Program-made: the position numbers and the translations under genes
The notes under the pieces: model-generated
What the model saw: the letters and a program-made list of their open reading frames with translations, nothing else
Databases searched by the model: none
Told to the model about the DNA's origin: nothing
Assembly: GCA_964444835.1 (NCBI GenBank)
Contig: CAYUIT010000014.1
Coordinates: forward strand, 13,753 to 77,752
Length of the DNA stretch: 64,000 nt
Direction of reading: 5' to 3'
From: CADEED01 sp964444835
GTDB lineage: Bacteria; Pseudomonadota; Gammaproteobacteria; Steroidobacterales; Steroidobacteraceae
Part shown: piece by piece, positions 58,034 to 64,000 of the stretch
Layout of the letters: each line of letters begins with the position of its first letter
Numbering within the stretch: position 1 is the first letter of the stretch

Positions 58034-60457
58034 CTAGAACTTCTGCGAGAACTTGACGCCGACGGTGCGCGGCAGATTCGTGATGATGTACGGCCGCGAG
58101 CAAATGAGCGGATCGCACTGCGTGAAGCGCGTGATCTCAGCGACTTCATCGAACGCGTTAGCGATGAACAGCTCGAATGCCACGTTGCCACGACTCATGC
58201 CGGCTGACAGATCGGTGATTGAGTACGATCCGTTGGAGCCGCCTTGGGCGATTTCGTCCGCTACGATCAACGCCGAACGGCGCTCACCTTCGTAGGAGAT
58301 AGCGGCTTGAGCGAATGCGTCAAAGCTACCGACCTTGAATGTGTAGCGTCCCGACACGTTGCCTTTGAACTTCGGTGCAATCGGTAGCCGTGTGCCGCTC
58401 GCCGCAAAGCCGTCGCCGCAATTGGCTTGATCAAGCTGCGCGCCGTTCGCATCGACAAATTTGCAGAAGTCTTCGGTTAGCTCGGCATCGATGAAGCTAA
58501 ACGAGCCATTCACCAAGAAGTTGTCGCTGGCGGCCCAGCTGATGTCGCCTTCGATGCCTTTGATACGCGCATTGCCGGCGTTGACGATATTCGTCAAACC
58601 GTTTTCGCCCAAGAACGAGTATTGGAAATCTTCCCAGTCTTGCGTGAACACGGCGCCGTTAAAGCGCAGTCGGTTGTCAGCCAGCGTGGTTTTCCAGCCG
58701 ATCTCGAAGTTCTGCAAGTAGTCAGCGTCGTAGGGCGGGAACGTGCCGCGGCGATTCACGCCACCGGGTCGGAAGCCCTCCGAGAACGTGGCATAGACCA
58801 TCACGTCGGGGTTCACCTTGTACGTGAGGTTGACCTTCGGCGATACGCCGTCTTCCTTCACCTCGCGCTCGAGATTCTTGCAAGGCGCTGCGCTCACGCC
58901 TTCGAAGGGTATCCACCGCGAGCGATCGCCGATGGGTGAGCCCGCGAACGTGCTGCACAGCGCTTCACCACTACGGCCCGACGTGCTGAAGCCATCACCA
59001 AAGCCGAAGAATCCATCCAGGGAATTCTCCGCCTTGAACCAACGCGCGCCGACGGTTCCCGTGAACGAATCGTTGAAGTCGTAACTGAGTTCACCGAACA
59101 CGGCTTTATCACGGTCGACCCGAATCTGCTGTGTGAGCCAAATGGTGTCCGGCCAGCCCGTGACCTCGATTGTGTCGTCCATGTTGTCGACTTTGTAGCG
59201 CTGCTGAATGCCATGTTGCTGGCGCTGCGCGAACAAGCCGCCGACGAAACGCAGGCGATTCTCAAGTGGCGTCGTGAAGCGTAATTCGTGGCTCCAGCGC
59301 TGGTACTCATCCTTACCTTGGATGTACTGCGACGGATCGATGATGTCGCCATTGTTGTTAGTGAACGTGGATCCGTACAACACGTCGTAAAAATACGAAT
59401 AATCGGTGTAGTCCGATTCCGTTTCGGCGTCGCGCTTGAGGAAGCCGCCGGCGTACGTCACGTCGAGATTGGAAATCTTGCCCTCGATCGTGAGCCCGAG
59501 CTGGGCCCAGCGGTCTTCCGAACCTTCTGGGCGAAAGCGCGTCACGCGGTTCTCGCCCAGCGAGGGATCAAACGCGAACGCACCATTCGACTTCTGGTTT
59601 TGCCCCATGAGGGTCGGGGTGATGGTCCACTGGTCGTTGAGCTCGATACGCAATGCCGCACGTGCACCGTAGGTCTCGACGTCGTTGTAGTTATCGTCGG
59701 CCAGCCCTGTGTTCGCGACGGTGATGCCGGCCGTTGGGAAGGTGCGCGAGCCCGAGACATTGGAAATGTAGCCCGGCTCGCGCTTGGCCCAGCCGACCAA
59801 GCGAACAGCCATGGAATCGTTGATCGGCAGATTCGCGAAGCCTTCGGCAACGTAACCGGCTTCGCTGTCGAGCACGCTGCCTTCGAGGTCGTAGCCCGCT
59901 TCGAACTCACCGAGCTTCGGCTTGTTCGTGATGTAGCGCACCGTGCCCGATTGCGAGCTCGCGCCATACAGCGTGCCTTGGGGGCCGGCCAATGCTTCTA
60001 CGCGCGCAATGTCGTAGGCGTGCAAATCGAGCGCGCCCTGGATCGTCGTGATCGGTTGTTCGTCGAGGTAGATGCCCACGGACGGCTGCGAGCCGGAGTG
60101 GTTGCCGTTGTCGCCCGCGGCGACGCCGCGGAAATAAACGCGCGCGAACCCGGGGCCGCCGGTGGTGTAGGAGAGGCTTGGTAGGAGCCGGGCAAAGTCG
60201 TCGAAATCCTTGACGCCCAGTTCCTCGAGGCGCGTGGTGCTGAGAGCGGTGATGCTGAGCGGAACGTCTTGCAGGTCCTCGCTGCGCTTTTGCGCGGTGA
60301 CCACGACTTCCTCGAGGCCACCCGTATCCGCAGGCTCCTGTGCCATCGCGAGCGGCCCGGCCGCCAGCAGTGAGGCCATGGGTAGGCCTGTGAGAACGCC
60401 ACGAGTAGCTTGTTTGGCTTGCAGGCGTGCGAGTTTACGGCGGCGGCTTCGCGTCAT
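58034..60457 (-). CDS. TonB-dependent outer-membrane receptor paired with an M20 peptidase
   Basis: An 807-residue receptor. The signal region is unusually basic (MTRSRRRKLARLQAKQ) before GVLTGLPMASLLAAGPLAMAQEP. The plug starts GLEEVVVTAQKRSEDLQDVPLSITALSTTRLEELG and includes VEALAGPQGTLYGASSQSGTVRYITNKP. The barrel ends with the aromatic FSQKF. The type is the iron-complex-outermembrane-receptor-like group common in oligotrophic proteobacteria; its ligand is unknown. GGGGAG lies upstream of the ATG. Gene order sulfotransferase - receptor - peptidase on one strand suggests a functional set. Confidence 0.94.
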   Translation of the reverse strand: MTRSRRRKLARLQAKQATRGVLTGLPMASLLAAGPLAMAQEPADTGGLEEVVVTAQKRSEDLQDVPLSITALSTTRLEELGVKDFDDFARLLPSLSYTTGGPGFARVYFRGVAAGDNGNHSGSQPSVGIYLDEQPITTIQGALDLHAYDIARVEALAGPQGTLYGASSQSGTVRYITNKPKLGEFEAGYDLEGSVLDSEAGYVAEGFANLPINDSMAVRLVGWAKREPGYISNVSGSRTFPTAGITVANTGLADDNYNDVETYGARAALRIELNDQWTITPTLMGQNQKSNGAFAFDPSLGENRVTRFRPEGSEDRWAQLGLTIEGKISNLDVTYAGGFLKRDAETESDYTDYSYFYDVLYGSTFTNNNGDIIDPSQYIQGKDEYQRWSHELRFTTPLENRLRFVGGLFAQRQQHGIQQRYKVDNMDDTIEVTGWPDTIWLTQQIRVDRDKAVFGELSYDFNDSFTGTVGARWFKAENSLDGFFGFGDGFSTSGRSGEALCSTFAGSPIGDRSRWIPFEGVSAAPCKNLEREVKEDGVSPKVNLTYKVNPDVMVYATFSEGFRPGGVNRRGTFPPYDADYLQNFEIGWKTTLADNRLRFNGAVFTQDWEDFQYSFLGENGLTNIVNAGNARIKGIEGDISWAASDNFLVNGSFSFIDAELTEDFCKFVDANGAQLDQANCGDGFAASGTRLPIAPKFKGNVSGRYTFKVGSFDAFAQAAISYEGERRSALIVADEIAQGGSNGSYSITDLSAGMSRGNVAFELFIANAFDEVAEITRFTQCDPLICSRPYIITNLPRTVGVKFSQKF

Positions 60458-60517
60458 GTGCTTGACTCCCCAACAGCTTGAGCGATGACCAATAGTAAGC
60501 GATTGGCCGCGCGTCGT

Positions 60518-62542
60518 TCAAAACTTTGGGACGAGCGGGTAGGTTTCTGCGACCGGCCCCAGGGCAGCGCGTAGCGGTTCGAGCCACGGTTCGAAATGGC
60601 GCCAATGCTCAACGGCGTCGCGAAAGATCGGTTGCCGAACTTGTTCCGAGCTCGCGGTACGGACCGACCGCTCGGTGCGGTAAAACTCGAGGCAACGCGG
60701 GTCGAATGGCAGGCCGCAGTAGGCGAGCAACTGTCGGACCTGTATTTCGGTGTCTTGCACCATGTCCTCGTAGAAGACGCGGTGAACACGCCCCGGCAGC
60801 ACGGCATCGATGTGCGCCATGAGTTCTACGTAGTCGTGGTAGTACCGGCCAATGTCCGTCAGGTTGTAACTGAAGTGCTGGCCGCGCGCGAAGTGTTGTT
60901 TGAAGCCCGACCAGCAGCAGCCCATCGGATGGCGGCGCGCGTCGATGATCTTCGCGTTCGGCAAAATGGCATGGATCAGCCCGACATGAGCCCAGTTGTT
61001 AGGCATCTTATCGATGAACAAGGGTCGCGTCGTTTTGCGATGGATGCGGGTGTCGGCGAGGTAGCGCTCGCCGCACTCGCGTAATTGCTCGGCGGTGAGG
61101 TCTGCCAGCGCTTCGGGGTAGCGAGACGCCTCGTGGCGTGTCTTCTTGCCGCCGAGTCGGCGCGCCAAAGCCAAGATATCCGGCAATTCTTGCGTGCCTT
61201 CAACGTCAGGATGACTCGCGAGGATTTGTTCGAGCAGCGTGGAGCCCGAGCGCGGTAGCCCCACGATGAAAATCGGGTCGGACGCGGGGCAGCCTTGGCT
61301 TTCTCGAGCGGCGAAGAACGCGGGCGTCAACAAGGCCTTCGAGCGTTGTACCAACGCCGTGGTGTCGTCGGCGTCATAGTCAATCTGCGTGCGCCGCAAT
61401 GCATTGCCCGCGCTGATATGCTCGAACGCGCTCGCGTAGTTAGCCCGATCTTCGAACGCCTTGCCAATCGAAAAATGAAAATGGAAGCGATCCTCGACCG
61501 CGAGCGTTGGCGCGGCGAGCTGCGCCAGCATCGCTTGCAGATCGGCGTCCGAGAACTCAAACGTCTTGAGATTAGCAAGGCTCCACCAGGCCTCGCCGAT
61601 CGACGGCTGCAACGCGATCGTTTTGCGATACGCATCGATGGCCTCGCGTTGGCGCCCAGCCGCGCGCAGCGCATGACCGTAGCTCATCCAGGCACGCGCT
61701 TGGCGCGGGTATTGCTCGAGCAACGCCGCATAGATCTTCATCGATTGCTCGGTGTCGCCCGTGCGAGCGAGGATGGCGGCTTGCAAGCTTCGGTAGCTGG
61801 CGTTGCCGGGGTCCGTCGCGATGAGTTCGCCGATTTCGTGGAGCGCTCGCTCCGACTTGCTAGCCCGATGCAGCACAAAGGCGAGGTTATGCCGCGCAGC
61901 CCGGAAGCCCGGGGCCAGTTCGAGGCAGCGCGTCAGCAGGTTTTCGGCATCGCCATAGCGGCCGAGACGTGAAGCGACTTCCGCGAGCATCCGAATCGCT
62001 GCGACATCCTTGGGGTGATCATGTAGGTAGGAGCGCAAGGAGTGCTCGGCTACCGGAATATCGCGGTCGAGCAGGGCGCGAGCAGCGTCACGCACGCGCG
62101 GATCGCGAGCCGAGGCGCGCAGGTGCCGGGCATACGCCTCATCCGCGAGGCGCGTATCGCCCGACGCCAACGCGTGATCGCCCAAGGCGCGCCACGCATC
62201 GGCATGCTCCGGTTGCAGTGCCAGCGCACGGCGGAGCGAGTCGATCGCGTCGGCACCGCGTCCTGCCGCGCCGAGCGCGAGGCCCAATTCGTAATGTGCG
62301 GCAGCCGCCCGCGGTTCGCGCTGCGCGAGTGCCGTCAGCAAAGTCACGGCCTCATCGGGCCGGCCTTGTAAGCGCCAAGCCATACCGAGCATGAGCTGCG
62401 CGAGCGGGTGTTCGGGGGAAACCCGCAAAATCTCCTGCACTTGCGTTTCAGCCAAATAGGGGTCAGTCGTCAGCAGACGGCGGGTGTACTGCAGCGCTTG
62501 CTCGAGCGTTCCAACGGCTTGGCTGTCTTCAGATTCGGTCAC
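60518..62542 (-). CDS. TPR-containing sulfotransferase family protein
   Basis: A 674-residue protein from a GTG at 62542. Residues about 10-390 form at least eight TPRs (PLAQLMLGMAWRLQGRPDEAVTLL, AHYELGLALGAAGRGADAIDSLRRALAL and others). The C-terminal sulfotransferase domain has the PAPS 5'-phosphosulfate loop FIVGLPRSGSTLLEQILASHP. It continues with RPLFIDKMPNNWAHVGLIHAILPNAKIIDARRHP, MGCCWSGFKQHFARG and FYEDMV. No signal peptide is evident. It is adjacent to a TonB receptor gene. The acceptor may be a protein, glycan or lipid bound by the TPRs. Confidence 0.9.
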   Translation of the reverse strand: MTESEDSQAVGTLEQALQYTRRLLTTDPYLAETQVQEILRVSPEHPLAQLMLGMAWRLQGRPDEAVTLLTALAQREPRAAAAHYELGLALGAAGRGADAIDSLRRALALQPEHADAWRALGDHALASGDTRLADEAYARHLRASARDPRVRDAARALLDRDIPVAEHSLRSYLHDHPKDVAAIRMLAEVASRLGRYGDAENLLTRCLELAPGFRAARHNLAFVLHRASKSERALHEIGELIATDPGNASYRSLQAAILARTGDTEQSMKIYAALLEQYPRQARAWMSYGHALRAAGRQREAIDAYRKTIALQPSIGEAWWSLANLKTFEFSDADLQAMLAQLAAPTLAVEDRFHFHFSIGKAFEDRANYASAFEHISAGNALRRTQIDYDADDTTALVQRSKALLTPAFFAARESQGCPASDPIFIVGLPRSGSTLLEQILASHPDVEGTQELPDILALARRLGGKKTRHEASRYPEALADLTAEQLRECGERYLADTRIHRKTTRPLFIDKMPNNWAHVGLIHAILPNAKIIDARRHPMGCCWSGFKQHFARGQHFSYNLTDIGRYYHDYVELMAHIDAVLPGRVHRVFYEDMVQDTEIQVRQLLAYCGLPFDPRCLEFYRTERSVRTASSEQVRQPIFRDAVEHWRHFEPWLEPLRAALGPVAETYPLVPKF

Positions 62543-62616
62543 CGCCCATAGATGACGATTCTGCGCGCCCCTGTCAATTGCCCAGCCGCGACGTTCGGCG
62601 GGTATGATCGAGCGAC

Positions 62617-63948
62617 ATGGCCTCATCTCGGATCAAGCGTAAGGTTGGTGCGTTGCGCGTGTGCGCGGCATTGTGCGCGCTGACTGCCATGGCAGGCGTC
62701 GCGCATGGTGAGTCGGCGGCGGTGCGCATCGTCGAATGCGGGCGCTTCATTGACGTCGTCGCTGGCGAGGTGCGTAGCGATGTGCGCGTCGTGATCGACG
62801 GCGAGCGCGTCGCTGCTATCGAGTCGCTGCGGCAGCCGGCGGCGGTCGCCGGGAAAACGGTAGCGTTGCGTTCGCACACTTGTTTGCCTGGCCTCATCGA
62901 TCTACACGTGCACTTGACGGAGCGCCCAGAAGATACGGCGGATCTCACGGTGTATTTTCGCCGCACGCGAGCCGAGCAAGCCGTCATCTCGAGTGAGAAC
63001 GCGGCCGCCACGCTGCGCGCCGGATTCACATCGGTGCGCAACGTGGGTTCCTACATCAATGGTGTCGATCTCGCGCTGCGCGATGCGATCAATCGCGGTG
63101 AAGTGCTGGGACCCCGCATGCAAGTGAGCGGCTACTACCTCACGATTCCCGGTGGTGGCGGCGATTTGTTAGTCCCGGGCGTCCCCGAGGCACAAACGCC
63201 CAATTTCGTGCGCGGTGGCGTTGCTCGCGGGCCAGAACAGTTCCGGGCTCGCGCGGAGCGAGCGGTCGCGAATGGCGTGGATCTGCTGAAAGTGATTGCG
63301 TCAGGTGCGGTGCTGGCGTACGGCGGCGTGCCGGGGGCGCCCGAGATGAATGTCGACGAGCTGCGCGCGGTCGTCTCCGTGGCGCATGCGAAAGGCGTGC
63401 GGGTTGCCGCCCATGCACACGGTGCGCGCTCGATTCAGGATGCGATCGATGCCGGCGTGGATACTATTGAACATGCCTCGTTGATCGACGACGCGGGCAT
63501 CGCACGGGCCAGTGCGTTGCACACGCCGCTCGTGATGGACGTTTATAACGGCGATTACATCGACACCGAGGGCCGGCGTCTCGGTTGGCCCGCCGAGTTC
63601 TTGAAGAACAATACCGATACGACCGAGTTGCAACGCGTCGCGTTCACCAAAGCCGTTCGCGCTGGCGCCACGATTGCCTACGGCACCGACGCTGGCGTGT
63701 TTCCGCACGGCATGAACGCGCGCCAGTTTCGCATCATGGTAGAGCGCGGCATGCCGCCAATCGAAGCCATACGTTCGGCCACGGTCGTCGCGGCGCGTGC
63801 GATGGGCTGGCAAGAGCGCGTCGGCACGCTCGCGCCGGGGCAGTTTGCCGATCTCATCGCGGTAGCGGGCGATCCGCTGACGGACATCACCGTGCTCGAA
63901 CGTGTGAGTGCCGTGATTCACGGTGGTCAGTTGATTGTTGCGCCGTGA
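62617..63948 (+). CDS. Exported metal-dependent amidohydrolase (Xaa-Pro/imidazolonepropionase-like)
   Basis: A 443-residue protein with a signal peptide (LRVCAALCALTAMAGVAHGE). Amidohydrolase_1 metal motifs are GLIDLHVHLTE (HxH), LLKVIASGAV (carboxylated Lys), RVAAHAHGARSIQDAI, DTIEHASLIDD and IAYGTDAGVFPHG (Asp). The C-terminal GTLAPGQFADLIAVAGDPL is the usual beta-sandwich end. These exported members often hydrolyse dipeptides with C-terminal Pro, Arg or Lys. It is divergent from the sulfotransferase and overlaps the next gene by 4 bases. Confidence 0.92.
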   Translation: MASSRIKRKVGALRVCAALCALTAMAGVAHGESAAVRIVECGRFIDVVAGEVRSDVRVVIDGERVAAIESLRQPAAVAGKTVALRSHTCLPGLIDLHVHLTERPEDTADLTVYFRRTRAEQAVISSENAAATLRAGFTSVRNVGSYINGVDLALRDAINRGEVLGPRMQVSGYYLTIPGGGGDLLVPGVPEAQTPNFVRGGVARGPEQFRARAERAVANGVDLLKVIASGAVLAYGGVPGAPEMNVDELRAVVSVAHAKGVRVAAHAHGARSIQDAIDAGVDTIEHASLIDDAGIARASALHTPLVMDVYNGDYIDTEGRRLGWPAEFLKNNTDTTELQRVAFTKAVRAGATIAYGTDAGVFPHGMNARQFRIMVERGMPPIEAIRSATVVAARAMGWQERVGTLAPGQFADLIAVAGDPLTDITVLERVSAVIHGGQLIVAP

Positions 63949-64000
63949 ATGAGGCGCGGCGCATGACGCACGTCCGCTACCGAATTCTCGCGATGCTCTT
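63945..64000 (+). CDS. Start of a probable MFS transporter, cut by window edge
   Basis: A GTG at 63945 overlaps the amidohydrolase stop (GTGA), and an in-frame ATG follows at 63963. The visible peptide, ending MTHVRYRILAML, looks like the N-terminus of anion:cation-symporter-type MFS proteins, in which RYRxLAxLF precedes the first helix. Only 18 residues are visible, so this is a weak call. Confidence 0.4.
   Translation, partial: MNEARRMTHVRYRILAML

Overview
The window is GC-rich (about 62-63% by eye) and densely coded on both strands, with many 1-11 base gene overlaps and GTG/TTG starts. Its content is that of an aerobic or facultative Gram-negative bacterium: two TonB-dependent receptors, outer-membrane beta-barrels, lipoproteins, PBP1B, PEP carboxylase and a CPA2 antiporter. 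The mix suggests a gammaproteobacterium near Steroidobacterales/Xanthomonadales. That placement is inference only, because there is no rRNA or marker gene here. I saw no tRNA, rRNA, CRISPR array, insertion sequence or phage gene.

Region 1 (1-3.6 kb) holds the end of an isoprenylcysteine methyltransferase-like gene, msrA, a SYLF lipid-binding protein, the flavin transferase apbE and a group II truncated haemoglobin.

Region 2 (3.6-16.1 kb) is an envelope redox locus built from two divergent operons. The minus-strand operon runs: hydrazine-synthase-alpha-like di-haem lipoprotein, SH3/beta-barrel protein, beta-barrel lipoprotein, TlpA thioredoxin, DUF4266 lipoprotein, DUF3570 barrel. The plus-strand operon runs: mono-haem cytochrome, LamG lipoprotein with two tandem haem domains, Tat-exported DUF1501-like protein, then a TlpA-like protein with an unusual active site.

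Region 3 (16.2-26.1 kb) follows on the same strand. It is a proton-motive-force module: exported coiled-coil protein, two large TPR proteins, a TPR lipoprotein, a small exported unknown, ExbB, ExbD, a second ExbD, an AgmX/PglI-type TonB-like protein and a small unknown cytosolic protein. Regions 2 and 3 together are my best candidate for a largely undescribed envelope-spanning redox/transport system.

Region 4 (26.1-41.4 kb) starts with a CPA2 antiporter and continues with an acyl-CoA catabolic island. It has three CaiB/BaiF CoA-transferases, an acyl-CoA dehydrogenase, a MaoC hydratase, a CitE-like lyase, a GST, an amidohydrolase, a DMT transporter and a TonB receptor. A GntR/HutC regulator sits in the middle. 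The perfect palindrome TTGTCCGGACAA occurs in the maoC/gntR divergent promoter and again between the amidohydrolase and the TonB receptor, which suggests one regulon.

Region 5 (41.4-64 kb) is mixed housekeeping and accessory: ppc, a DUF962 protein, an ABC exporter, an SDR, a phosphoesterase, an NmrA-like protein, PBP1B, an Asp-box secreted protein with its own TlpA, a PhzF-like isomerase, a transsulfuration-type PLP enzyme, a 2OG oxygenase, an M20 peptidase, a second TonB receptor with a TPR-sulfotransferase, an exported amidohydrolase and the start of a probable transporter.
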